Below are positions 24,765-33,740 of a stretch of DNA of 57,562 bases, in pieces. Numbering within the stretch: position 1 is the first letter of the stretch; every line of letters begins with the position of its first letter. The notes under the pieces are model-generated. The model saw only the letters and a list, made by a program, of their open reading frames with translations, had not been told where the DNA came from and ran no database searches. Source of the DNA: an uncultured Aquimarina sp. (GTDB lineage Bacteria > Bacteroidota > Bacteroidia > Flavobacteriales > Flavobacteriaceae); the NCBI GenBank assembly GCA_947489195.1, contig CANLCT010000028.1, positions 1 through 57,562 of the forward strand. Reading direction: 5' to 3'. The translations under genes and the position numbers were made by a program.

Positions 24765-27389
24765 ATGAAAACGTTCTTACCAATTTTGGTGTGCTTATTT
24801 TTTTCTCAATTAATACTTGCAGGTCCTCCAGAACCAAAAGTAGGTTACCGCTGGGTGCTCAACAAACAATACTCAGATGAATTTAATGGGAACAAATTAG
24901 ATGACTCTAAATGGAATAAAACATTTAGAGGATGGAAAGGTCGAAGACCAGCTAAGTTTGAGCCAAAAACCATTTCAGTAAAAAATGGTACCATGCAAAT
25001 TAAAAATCAGGTATCAACAGATCCAGGTGATGGGTATACAATTGATGGTGGTGCGGTACAGTCAAAAGAAACAACAGCTTATTTTGGATATTACGAATGT
25101 CGCTTTAAATCTTCTCGAATAGCAATGTCAACCACATTTTGGTTATCTAACCCTAAAAGAGCAGTTAATTTTCCAACTAAAAAAAGTAATGGGAACAACT
25201 GTGCTAGAGATAGCTTTAGCCAAGAATTAGATATTGCAGAAAGTATAGGTGGTGTTTTTAATGGAACAAGCTCTTTTAGAAATAATATGAATTTTAATAC
25301 ACACTACCGTTATGTAGATTGTAATGGAGGAAGAGAAAAATTCTTTTCTCGTGGAAATAATTCTGTTGAAGGAACTGGTAAAAACAACGCTAAATTAAGC
25401 AGCGAGTCATGGCAAGATTTTCATACGTATGGAGCGTATTGGAAAAACGAAAATGAAGTGTCTTTTTATGCGGATAATAAATATGTGGGTGATGTAAAAG
25501 TGAGTACTGAAGTGGTTAATAAACCATTTCCAGATCCAATGCGTATCAATATGGTAACAGAAACGTACGATTGGGCAAAACCACACCCATCACCACAACA
25601 ATTAAGAAATAATAATATCAATACTTCATATTACGATTGGATTCGTGCCTATGAATTAATTCCAGTAGATAAAGCTCCAAAATCAACAAGATTTAAAGCA
25701 GATCAGGTATTTCAAGATAAAATTTCGTTTTCTCAAAAAGCAAAATTAGTTGATGGGAATACGAAAGTTGAAGTTTCGTATTTGTATTCTGCTAAGGTGG
25801 ATAGAGAATTTAGATTAAGAATTTTAGATGCCAATGATAAAGAGGTGTTTAATTCTGGATTTAAAGTGTTAGAAGGTTTAGGGAAAAATAGAAAAACGAT
25901 AGATTTAAGAAAAACTTTAGCTAACGGAAAATATACTTTTGTAGGTGAGCTAAGAGAATCGGGCTCAAATAAAGTAGTAGCTACTACAAGTAATGAAGGT
26001 ACGGTAACGGGTAGTAATCCAACACCAAAACCCGAACCAGCACCATCTCCAAAGCCAGTGGTTCAGCCATCTCCAAAACCAACAAATAATGATGCACCAA
26101 AAGTGAGTTTTATTAAGCCAACTTTATTTAATTTGGTTGAAGGAGCTAATGTTGTTGTTGAAGTGGGAGCAACTGATGCTAATGGTATTCAGAATGTAAA
26201 GCTTTATTTAAATAATAATTTTATCGGACAGCAAGGTTCAGCTCCATACCGATTCGGATTTAGAGAGCAAGCATTAAAAAATATGAGGCCAGGTTCATAT
26301 GAATTAAAAGCTGTGGCTACAGATAAAAATGGAACTACTGGTGAGGTAATAACCACTTTAAATATTGCACCTAAAAATGCACCAGCACCTAAACCAACTC
26401 CAGTGGTTACTAATAATAACCCAAAAGTAACTTTCTTGAAACCTACTAACTTAAATTTGGTTGAAGGAGTTACGGTAAATGTGGATGTTCAAGCAACAGA
26501 TAATGATGGTATTCAAAATGTAAAACTATATGTAAATAATAAGTTTGTAAGACAAGAGAATATTTTGCCATACGAATGGGGCGGAAATGATAATGCCTTA
26601 AAAAAAATGGAACCAGGTTCGTATGAACTAAAAGCAGTAGCAACTGATAAAAAAGGGAACACAGCTGAAGCAAAAGTAACAGTTAGAGTTTCTAGTAAAT
26701 CAAATGGGAGCGCTGTTAATAACTTAAATGGAACATATAGTATTAAGTTTCCAAAAACTGGACAACGAATTTTAGCTAGAACTAATGAAGATTTTAATGC
26801 AATTACTCACAACTATGGTAAATGGGATGATCAATTATGGATCATAAAATCTGTAGGGACTAATTTATATAGTATTCAGAATAAAGCAAACAAGCGTTTT
26901 TTAACAGTAGTAGATAATTGTAAAGGTGGTGTAAATGTTAGTAGTACAAATGGTACTAGAGGAACAAGTAGCTCTTGGCAAATAGTAAAAGTTGGAAATT
27001 TATATTCATTACGACCTCAAAAATGTACAAATTTTGCATTAGATGTTGAAAGAGGAAGTGTTGATGGTAATGTTCAATTATGGAATTTAGATACAAATAG
27101 TAATAACCAAAAGTTTGAGCTAGTTAAAATAACTGGTAATAAAATACTAGATTCAGAAGATGAAGCATTAAAAGTAATAATGGCTCCAAATCCTTCAAAA
27201 ACTTATGTCGATCTTATCGGAATAGAGGTGGGGAGTGAAATTGAATTAACCAATTTACTTGGTCAAAAACTATTAGTTCAAATTGCAGAAAACACCACAG
27301 AACGTATCAATTTAGAAGGATATGCAACGGGTGTATATTTTGTAAGAATTGGAAATGGATTGACTAAGCGATTAGTTATAGAAAATTAA
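24765..27389 (+). CDS. Secreted GH16 glycoside hydrolase (agarase/porphyranase-like) with Ig-like and ricin-type modules and T9SS tail
   Basis: 874 residues. Signal peptide 1-19. The GH16 jelly-roll catalytic domain spans about 25-302, with the catalytic motif ELDIAE giving nucleophile E154, D156 and acid/base E159. The order GGAVQSK, GYYECRFKSS and a closing YYDWIRAYEL recalls marine beta-agarases and porphyranases, so a red-algal galactan is the likely but unproven substrate. Then come a strand-rich region, a Pro-rich linker (about 418-444), two near-identical Big_7-type Ig-like repeats (about 445-535 and 553-642), a ricin-type beta-trefoil (about 654-790) and a type A T9SS sorting domain (about 805-874). 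No polysaccharide-utilisation neighbours such as SusCD are present. Confidence 0.92.
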   Translation: MKTFLPILVCLFFSQLILAGPPEPKVGYRWVLNKQYSDEFNGNKLDDSKWNKTFRGWKGRRPAKFEPKTISVKNGTMQIKNQVSTDPGDGYTIDGGAVQSKETTAYFGYYECRFKSSRIAMSTTFWLSNPKRAVNFPTKKSNGNNCARDSFSQELDIAESIGGVFNGTSSFRNNMNFNTHYRYVDCNGGREKFFSRGNNSVEGTGKNNAKLSSESWQDFHTYGAYWKNENEVSFYADNKYVGDVKVSTEVVNKPFPDPMRINMVTETYDWAKPHPSPQQLRNNNINTSYYDWIRAYELIPVDKAPKSTRFKADQVFQDKISFSQKAKLVDGNTKVEVSYLYSAKVDREFRLRILDANDKEVFNSGFKVLEGLGKNRKTIDLRKTLANGKYTFVGELRESGSNKVVATTSNEGTVTGSNPTPKPEPAPSPKPVVQPSPKPTNNDAPKVSFIKPTLFNLVEGANVVVEVGATDANGIQNVKLYLNNNFIGQQGSAPYRFGFREQALKNMRPGSYELKAVATDKNGTTGEVITTLNIAPKNAPAPKPTPVVTNNNPKVTFLKPTNLNLVEGVTVNVDVQATDNDGIQNVKLYVNNKFVRQENILPYEWGGNDNALKKMEPGSYELKAVATDKKGNTAEAKVTVRVSSKSNGSAVNNLNGTYSIKFPKTGQRILARTNEDFNAITHNYGKWDDQLWIIKSVGTNLYSIQNKANKRFLTVVDNCKGGVNVSSTNGTRGTSSSWQIVKVGNLYSLRPQKCTNFALDVERGSVDGNVQLWNLDTNSNNQKFELVKITGNKILDSEDEALKVIMAPNPSKTYVDLIGIEVGSEIELTNLLGQKLLVQIAENTTERINLEGYATGVYFVRIGNGLTKRLVIEN
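26098..26692 (+). repeat. Intragenic duplication of an Ig-like module in the GH16 gene
   Basis: The segment from 26098 recurs from about 26422. Both read PKVxFxKPTxxNLVEG and then VxATDxxGIQNVKLYxNN. They also share the PGSYELKAVATDK block, and a Pro-rich linker lies between. The copies are similar in DNA as well as protein, so the duplication is fairly recent or kept uniform. Confidence 0.85.
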
Positions 27390-27438
27390 ATAATGTATTA
27401 AACTATTATTTGTAAAGAATTGCAAATAATTTAATTTG

Positions 27439-27488
27439 AAAATCAGTTTGTTGGGTTATATTAGTATAACACAATAAACTGATTTTTT
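27439..27488 (+). terminator. Terminator after the GH16 gene
   Basis: AAAATCAGTTT (27439-27449) pairs with AAACTGATTTT (27476-27486). An inner stem (GTTATA with TATAAC) closes a TTAG loop, and a T run follows. It ends only about 14 bases before the next ATG. Confidence 0.85.
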
Positions 27489-27501
27489 AGTTATATATAA
27501 A

Positions 27502-28779
27502 ATGAAAGAAGATTTTCTGTATTATTTATGGAAGTTTCAGAAGATCGATACTTCTAAACTTCAAACAACCAAAGGAGAATCAATTGAAGTTATATCTGTA
27601 GGTAGTCATAATGTACAAGCATCTGGACCTGATTTTTTTAATGCTCAATTAGTTATTGGGGGTCAAAAATGGGCAGGCAATATTGAAATTCATGTAAAAG
27701 CAAGCGATTGGTTTGTTCACCATCATCAAAATGACCCCAATTATAATAATGTGATTTTGCATGTTGTATGGGAGTGGGATATAGATGTATTTAGGTCAAA
27801 TAATAGCGTTATTCCAGCATTGCAATTAAAAAATTATGTATCCGAAGTATCTTTAAAGGCATATTATAAATTATATAAAAGTAAAGTGAATAAATGGATT
27901 AATTGTGAAAATCAATTGGTTGAAATACCCTCATTTACTATGAATAATTGGCTTGAGCGTATTTATTTTGAGCGTTTAGAAACAAAATCAGAACCAATTC
28001 TTCAATTATTAAAAAAGTGCAATAATAATTGGGAAGCTACTTGTTTTGCCGTATTAGCAAAAGCTTTTGGGGGTAATACTAATGGAGAAGCGTTCTTTAA
28101 AATAGCACAATCAATTCCATTTACAGTAGTGCAAAAAGCTAAAAACACATTCGAATTAGAAGCCTTGTTTTTTGGTCAAGCTAATTTATTGGAAAAAAAA
28201 TTAGAAGACCCCTATTACAACTCTCTTAAAAAAGAATATGCTTTTTTGAAGCACAAATTCAAATTGAATCAAATTTTAGGCCTTCAGGTTCAGTTTTTTA
28301 AACTCCGTCCATCAAATTTTCCAAGTTTGCGTTTGTCACAGTTGGCTGTGTTTTACGCCGAAAATAAAAACGTGTTTAGTTTACTTATGCAACTAAATAA
28401 ATTGGATGATTTAGAAAAATTGTTACGAGTAAATTCATCATTTTATTGGGAGGATCATTATACTTTTGATAAAACATCAAAAAAAAGCCAGAAAAAAGTA
28501 TCTAAAGCTTTTGTTGAATTAGTATTGATTAATGCGATTTTACCTTTAAAATTTGTTTTTGAAAATTCAATACAAAAATTTGAAGCCGATAAAATGTTGC
28601 GTGTTTTAAAACTTTTGAAACCTGAAAATAATAGCATTAGTAATCGATATAAAAACTTAGGAGTTCCAATGACAAATGCATTGCATTCACAAGCTTCATT
28701 AACATTAAAAAAAGAATATTGTGATCCACAAAAATGTATGGATTGTGCAATTGGGTATTCGATTTTGAGTTTGAAATAG
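27502..28779 (+). CDS. DUF2851 family protein
   Basis: 425 residues, cytosolic. The family opening MKEDFLYYLWKFQKID is clear, as are GSHNVQASGPDFFNAQL, WAGNIEIHVKASDW and HHQNDPNYNNVILHVVWEWD. A C-terminal helical half ends in EYCDPQKCMDCAIGYSIL, with three Cys. The family is confined largely to Bacteroidota, and its function is not established. Confidence 0.92.
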   Translation: MKEDFLYYLWKFQKIDTSKLQTTKGESIEVISVGSHNVQASGPDFFNAQLVIGGQKWAGNIEIHVKASDWFVHHHQNDPNYNNVILHVVWEWDIDVFRSNNSVIPALQLKNYVSEVSLKAYYKLYKSKVNKWINCENQLVEIPSFTMNNWLERIYFERLETKSEPILQLLKKCNNNWEATCFAVLAKAFGGNTNGEAFFKIAQSIPFTVVQKAKNTFELEALFFGQANLLEKKLEDPYYNSLKKEYAFLKHKFKLNQILGLQVQFFKLRPSNFPSLRLSQLAVFYAENKNVFSLLMQLNKLDDLEKLLRVNSSFYWEDHYTFDKTSKKSQKKVSKAFVELVLINAILPLKFVFENSIQKFEADKMLRVLKLLKPENNSISNRYKNLGVPMTNALHSQASLTLKKEYCDPQKCMDCAIGYSILSLK

Positions 28780-29143
28780 CATTTCAAATCATAGTTTTTA
28801 AATCATAAGTACACAAAAAAACTAAGTTGAGGTTTTTTTAATTAGCTTAATTTTAGTTTATATTTTTGTAAGTTTTTTCTTTGTTCTTTTGAGGCTTTGT
28901 TCTGTTTGTTTAAATTTAGGGTATTAACCATCTTGAATTTAGATAAATACTTCTTTTTTGTCTTCGATAATATGTTTTTTTATTCAGTTAAAAAGCAATA
29001 GAAGTTTGTTTTTATTCTATCCCCAACCTATTAGACACTTAAAGTGTTTATGTTTTTATTTAATGATTTCTTCTTTGTGTTTGCATCATAAGAGGAAATT
29101 TAAATAGTGGTATTTTCAAAATGAATAACTAAAAAAAACAATT
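28780..29143 (+). other. Gene-free spacer with a possible leader
   Basis: About 360 bases, T-rich. A consensus -7 box TATTTTTG lies at 28861-28868, which would give a leader of about 270 bases to the gene at 29144 or start a small RNA. A short palindrome (ACACTTAAAGTGT, about 29035-29047) is followed by T-rich sequence. No coding frame is credible. Confidence 0.4.
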
Positions 29144-29611
29144 ATGAAGAAAATTACGATATTAAGTTTTTTGTTGATTATAACACAATTTTGTGTAGCT
29201 CAAAAAGCAGATGTGTACGATTTAGATCAAATGCACACCCGAAGAAAAATAAGGGAACATAAACAAATACCTATATTGGAGTATGTTGTAGAAACTGCAG
29301 TAGGTTATTCAGTAAATGGTAAAGTAGATAACCCTTCAAAAATTAGTGGTCAATTTGTTAAACTGGGTAGGTATTTTGTGGTAAATAAAAATTATCGAGA
29401 TTTATTTTTTGTTGGGCAATTGATAGGCATTAATGAGGTGTCTAAATATAATTTATTGGTAAGTGATCACGTCGATGTTGCCCAAATTTTATTTGAAGAC
29501 GTAAAAACAAAAAATAAATTTATAGCTGATTCTAGTTTTTTACAACAATATTCATTTTCAATAAATGGAAAATACAATAAACAAGGTGATCGAATAGTAG
29601 CTTCGAATTAA
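29144..29611 (+). CDS. Secreted protein of unknown function
   Basis: 155 residues with a clear signal peptide (1-19, cleavage after CVA). The mature part is soluble and basic at first (MHTRRKIREHKQ), with YVVETAVGYSVNGKVDNPSKISGQFVK reading like paired strands and no Cys. I recognise no family. A strong terminator follows at 29674, so it is transcribed alone. Confidence 0.65.
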   Translation: MKKITILSFLLIITQFCVAQKADVYDLDQMHTRRKIREHKQIPILEYVVETAVGYSVNGKVDNPSKISGQFVKLGRYFVVNKNYRDLFFVGQLIGINEVSKYNLLVSDHVDVAQILFEDVKTKNKFIADSSFLQQYSFSINGKYNKQGDRIVASN

Positions 29612-29673
29612 TTTTTTTAAGATAATTTAACGATTTGTTATTCGAATAAAATATAAATTGTACTTAAGTATTC

Positions 29674-29701
29674 AAAAGGTGGTTTTTTACTGCCTTTTTT
29701 T
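29674..29701 (+). terminator. Terminator after the secreted protein gene
   Basis: AAAAGGTGGT pairs with ACTGCCTTTT (two G-T pairs) around a five-T loop and is followed by T residues. Confidence 0.8.
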
Positions 29702-29812
29702 ATAATAGTTATTCAATAATGAATAAAACATATGTTCTATAACGATATTGATAAGGGTTAAAATTGAAACTAATTGATCAAGAATACTTATTTTTGAGTA
29801 AATCAAATGTAA

Positions 29813-30031
29813 ATGTATAATTTAAGGCACTTTTTAGAACGAAGAGGTTATTATGTTTGCTCCCGATTGGCAGAGCGTTTAGGAATGCGAACTAAAAATG
29901 TGAGAATTTTTTTTATTTATGCCACGTTTGCTACAGTAGGTTTAAGTTTTTTTGTCTACCTAACATTGGCATTTTGGTTAAAATTAAAAGATTTAATTTA
30001 TACAAAACGAACATCAGTGTTTGATATATAG
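29813..30031 (+). CDS. Small PspC-domain-like membrane protein
   Basis: 72 residues. The start YNLRHFLERRGYYVCSRLAERLGMRTKNVRIFFIYATF follows the PspC pattern (basic amphipathic part, then one long hydrophobic segment, about 33-56). In Bacteroidota such short PspC-like proteins commonly sit beside membrane-transport genes. It ends two bases before the K+ channel gene, so the two are surely cotranscribed. A role in envelope stress or as a channel partner is only a guess. Confidence 0.75.
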   Translation: MYNLRHFLERRGYYVCSRLAERLGMRTKNVRIFFIYATFATVGLSFFVYLTLAFWLKLKDLIYTKRTSVFDI

Positions 30032-30033
30032 AT

Positions 30034-31056
30034 ATGCTGCTATTTTTAAAAAATAAAGTGTATTTAGCAATAACTATGTTGGTGTTATTGTTACTAGCGG
30101 GAGTTATAGGTTTTCGTTTTTTTGCAAATTACAACTGGATTGATGCTGTTTACATGACTGTTATTACAGTAACTACTGTAGGTTATGGCGAGGTTAATCC
30201 ATTAGATGATACAGCAAAGTTGTTTGCTGTATTTTTAATTTTAACTAGTTTGGGGGTTATTACGTTTTCACTTTCGGTGTTAACAGAGTATATAGTAATG
30301 CAGAGTAACCCTAAATTAATTGAGTATAAAAAAATTCAAAAAATGATTTCATCCTTTAAGGATCATGTTATTATTTGCGGTTATGGCAGAAACGGAAAGC
30401 AAGTTGCCAAAAAGTTGCATGCTCATAACAAGCCGTATTTAATTATAGAACATAAAAAAGAAATTGTTGATAAATATCAGTCGATAGATAGACCAATGAT
30501 ATATGGAGATGCTATTGATGATAATGTTTTAAAACAAGCAGGAATTTATAAAGCAAATTGTTTAATTACGGCATTGCCTGAAGATGCAGATAATTTATTT
30601 ATTGTGCTTTCGGCTAGGCAAATGAATAAAGAATTAAAAATTATAAGCCGAGCTTCAAAAACATCCTCTTATAAAAAATTACGATTAGCCGGAGCCGATA
30701 ATGTTATTATGCCAGACAGTATTGGGGGGGATCATATGGCTTCATTAGTTGTAGTGCCCGATTTAATAGAGTTTTTAGATAAACTATCCTTAGTTGGAAA
30801 AGGATCTGTAAATATAGAAGAAGTACCCTCGGAAAAGTTTATAAAAGCAAAAGAACAAAAAAGTATTAGAAATTTAGATATACGTTCTCGAACAGGATGT
30901 ACTATAATCGGGTACAAAACACCAGAAGGAAAATACACTGTAAACCCTGAAGCCGATCAAGTAATTGAACAAGGATCTAGAGTGGTGGTTTTAGGAAATG
31001 CAAAACAGATTGAAAAATTGAATGGTATTTATGATATATCAATCGAGTTTGAATAA
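30034..31056 (+). CDS. Potassium channel with TrkA-type RCK domains
   Basis: 340 residues. Two transmembrane helices (about 9-29 and 63-88) flank a pore loop with the K+ selectivity filter TVGYG at 48-52. The RCK_N Rossmann domain follows (VIICGYGRNGKQVAKKL, about 114-130), then the RCK_C domain (about 250-338). This is the two-helix MthK-like architecture of ligand-gated K+ channels. Translationally linked to the PspC-like gene. Confidence 0.93.
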   Translation: MLLFLKNKVYLAITMLVLLLLAGVIGFRFFANYNWIDAVYMTVITVTTVGYGEVNPLDDTAKLFAVFLILTSLGVITFSLSVLTEYIVMQSNPKLIEYKKIQKMISSFKDHVIICGYGRNGKQVAKKLHAHNKPYLIIEHKKEIVDKYQSIDRPMIYGDAIDDNVLKQAGIYKANCLITALPEDADNLFIVLSARQMNKELKIISRASKTSSYKKLRLAGADNVIMPDSIGGDHMASLVVVPDLIEFLDKLSLVGKGSVNIEEVPSEKFIKAKEQKSIRNLDIRSRTGCTIIGYKTPEGKYTVNPEADQVIEQGSRVVVLGNAKQIEKLNGIYDISIEFE

Positions 31057-31146
31057 ATAGAAGTAATATCTCGCATAGATTTATTTCTGAATAGTTCTAG
31101 TGAAGTTTAAAAAATATGTATATAAATATAATAGCAAAGAATACTT

Positions 31147-32766
31147 ATGATAAAACGAGTTAGTCTTTTTGTGTTACTGATGATGCAAAGTATTGCAGCC
31201 TTAGCAAATAATGAATCCATTGATGAAAAAATAGAATCCTTTTTCGGACCTGTAGCAGAAGCTGTTGGAGGGGTGGTGTTTTTTCCGATTTTAATTTCCG
31301 GTAAAAAAGTGCCTATTGTGCTTATTATATTGTTGTTAGGGGCTTTGTTTTTTACATTATATAATAAATTTGCTAATGTTAGGCTATTAGGAGTGGCTAT
31401 AAAGGCAGCAAAAGGGGATTATGATGATATTGACTTGCGTCAAGTGTCACAAGTAGAAGGGGATACAACAAGCAATGATGAAAATATCTTAGAGTCACCA
31501 AGAGCTGAGCCTGTTATTGGAGAGGTTACTCATTTTCAGGCATTAACAGCAGCATTATCAGCCACAGTTGGTTTAGGTAATATTGCAGGGGTAGCAGTAG
31601 CTATAGCATTAGGTGGACCAGGTGCAACTATTTGGATGATACTAGCTGGTTTTTTAGGAATGTCGACTAAGTTAATTGAAGGTACCCTAGGAGTAAAATA
31701 CAGAGAAGTTGATGAAAATGGTAAAATCTATGGGGGTCCCATGTATTACCTCAAAAAAGGATTAGCCGAAAAAAAATTAGGAGGTTTAGGTAAGTTTTTA
31801 GCTGTTTTTTATGCTATTATGGTAGTGGGAGGCTCATTTGGAGGAGGAAATATGTTTCAAGCTAATCAGGCAGCAGCACAAGCTAAACAGTTATTTGATG
31901 TTGATACAGGCTGGTTTTTTGGAGTAGTTATGATGATTTTGGTAGGCTTTGTAATTATCGGAGGCATTAAAAGGATTGGTAAAGTTACCGAAAAAATAGT
32001 TCCATTTATGGGTATTATATATGTAGGAGCTGGATTTATTATTTTAATAATGAATATAAATTTATTACCCGAAGCATTTAGTAAAATTTTTGTCGAAGCT
32101 TTTGCTCCTCAAGCAGCACTAGGAGGGGTAATTGGTGTAATGATTCAAGGTTTTAAAAGAGCAGCTTTTTCTAATGAAGCAGGAGTAGGTTCGGCTTCTA
32201 TTGCTCATGCCGCAGTAAAAACGCGTTTTCCTGCAAGTGAAGGTATTGTGGCTTCAATTGGGCCATTTGTAGATACGGTTGTTATTTGTACAATGTCTGC
32301 TTTGGTAATAGTAGTGGTAAATATTAAAGAAAATCTATTTAGTTATGGAGCTGTAAAAGGTTCTTCTGTTATTCTTAATAAAACAGGAGAGTCTATTGGA
32401 GGGGTCGATTTAACTTCTTTGGCTTTTGAAACAGCAATTCCATATTTTTCATATGTTTTGACTATTGCGGTTATTTTGTTTGCTATTTCAACAATGTTAT
32501 CTTGGTCTTATTATGGATTACAAGGGTGGAAATATCTTTTTGGAAAGGGAAAAGTGACAGACTTAACCTATAAGGTGATTTTCTTATTCATGATTTTGGT
32601 AGGAGCTTCTTCAAGTTTAAATTCTGTGGTAGATTTTTCAGATGCTATGATTTTTGCTATGGTTTTTCCTAATATGATAGGCTTATTTATATTAGCACCT
32701 AAGGTTAAAAAAGAAGTTGCAAAATATTTAAAAGTCATTGGTTATTCTTCGGTTAAGAAGGAATAA
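31147..32766 (+). CDS. Alanine/glycine:cation symporter (AGCS) family protein
   Basis: 539 residues with about eleven transmembrane segments. The first hydrophobic stretch may be a cleaved signal (SIAALA). Family blocks are ALSATVGLGNIAGVAVAIALGGPGA, MYYLKKGL, GGSFGGGNMFQANQ and AAFSNEAGVGSASIAHAA. It imports alanine or glycine with Na+ or H+. Compared with short AGCS proteins it has an N-terminal extension and an acidic insert (about residues 90-125) typical of the Bacteroidota form. Its stop overlaps the next start by one base. Confidence 0.92.
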   Translation: MIKRVSLFVLLMMQSIAALANNESIDEKIESFFGPVAEAVGGVVFFPILISGKKVPIVLIILLLGALFFTLYNKFANVRLLGVAIKAAKGDYDDIDLRQVSQVEGDTTSNDENILESPRAEPVIGEVTHFQALTAALSATVGLGNIAGVAVAIALGGPGATIWMILAGFLGMSTKLIEGTLGVKYREVDENGKIYGGPMYYLKKGLAEKKLGGLGKFLAVFYAIMVVGGSFGGGNMFQANQAAAQAKQLFDVDTGWFFGVVMMILVGFVIIGGIKRIGKVTEKIVPFMGIIYVGAGFIILIMNINLLPEAFSKIFVEAFAPQAALGGVIGVMIQGFKRAAFSNEAGVGSASIAHAAVKTRFPASEGIVASIGPFVDTVVICTMSALVIVVVNIKENLFSYGAVKGSSVILNKTGESIGGVDLTSLAFETAIPYFSYVLTIAVILFAISTMLSWSYYGLQGWKYLFGKGKVTDLTYKVIFLFMILVGASSSLNSVVDFSDAMIFAMVFPNMIGLFILAPKVKKEVAKYLKVIGYSSVKKE

Positions 32767-33398
32767 TGAAATTTAATAGACAACATAAATTAGGGATTAT
32801 TAAGTTAGGAGCTTTATTGGGAGTGATCTATTTTTTAATAGTGCTCTATAAAAATGTTCCTCCAAAAAAAGCGGCATTTGTTTTAAATAATGAAGCGCAA
32901 TGTTTTGTTGAAAACCAGCAAGCGCTTCTTGCTGAGGCAGAAACAGAAAAAGTATTTACTTATTATGTAAATTCAATTTCGGATTATGTTGGTTACCAAC
33001 TGGGCTTGTTTCCAGATCAAATAGATCGTTTATTAGCTTATCGAAATGCTGGAAATCTGATATACACTGTAAAGGATTTTGAAAAAGTTACAAGTATTGA
33101 CCCAAATCAGTTAGATTCAATAAAATCATTTTTAAAGTTTCCAAAACAGAAATTTCAAAAACCAAAAAAATTAAAGCAAAAAAGTACTTCAATAGTTTTA
33201 AAGGAGAAATTAGAAATGAATACAGTTTCTGCTAAGGAGTTACAAGAAAAGCTTAAGTTGCCAGATTTTATTGCAAGGAGAATTGTAAACTTTAGAACAT
33301 CTTTGAATGGGTATAAATCTATGGATCAATTAGAAAAAGTTTATGGAATTTTACCCTATCAACTAAAACGAATAAGGGTTAATGGTTATTTAAAATAA
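32766..33398 (+). CDS. Helix-hairpin-helix (ComEA-like) membrane-anchored protein
   Basis: 210 residues, one N-terminal transmembrane segment (about 10-28). Two helix-hairpin-helix units follow (about 72-120 with RLLAYRNAGNLIYTVKDF, and about 143-205 with IARRIVNFRTSLNGYKSMDQL). ComEA-type proteins bind DNA outside the membrane during uptake. Whether this one does is unknown. TAATG coupling with the symporter indicates a shared transcript, though I see no functional link. Confidence 0.85.
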   Translation: MKFNRQHKLGIIKLGALLGVIYFLIVLYKNVPPKKAAFVLNNEAQCFVENQQALLAEAETEKVFTYYVNSISDYVGYQLGLFPDQIDRLLAYRNAGNLIYTVKDFEKVTSIDPNQLDSIKSFLKFPKQKFQKPKKLKQKSTSIVLKEKLEMNTVSAKELQEKLKLPDFIARRIVNFRTSLNGYKSMDQLEKVYGILPYQLKRIRVNGYLK

Positions 33399-33740
33399 AA
33401 GGTTTTGGTTTAAAACGTGAGTATCGACAGCATAAATAAATGTTTATCAATGTTTGACTTTAATAGAAGTTTTTTTGTTTTTAATTGTTTATCTTTTTTA
33501 ATGCAAGATTAAACATAGTAAACAATTCATAAAATTTGTGAAAAATAATACAGAATCAGCTTTCTAAATTAATTTCTAAAAAATAGGAGTCTTTTGAATC
33601 AATAAGATTCCAAGATTACCCCTATATTTGGTCCTAAATTAGTCATGAACCCATCTTAAATTTCTAAAAGATTTATAAATTATTAAACGCAATAATTTGT
33701 TAAATGAAATAGGGAAATAAGTATCATATTTAGTTTATAT
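33399..33740 (+). other. Gene-free spacer with promoter for the acyl-CoA dehydrogenase
   Basis: No coding frame. A perfect -7 box TATATTTG lies at 33623-33630, with TTG at 33594-33596 (26-base spacer, long). It implies a leader of about 100 bases. A small inverted repeat GAATC-N5-GATTC (33596-33610) lies between the two elements and could be an operator. Confidence 0.5.
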
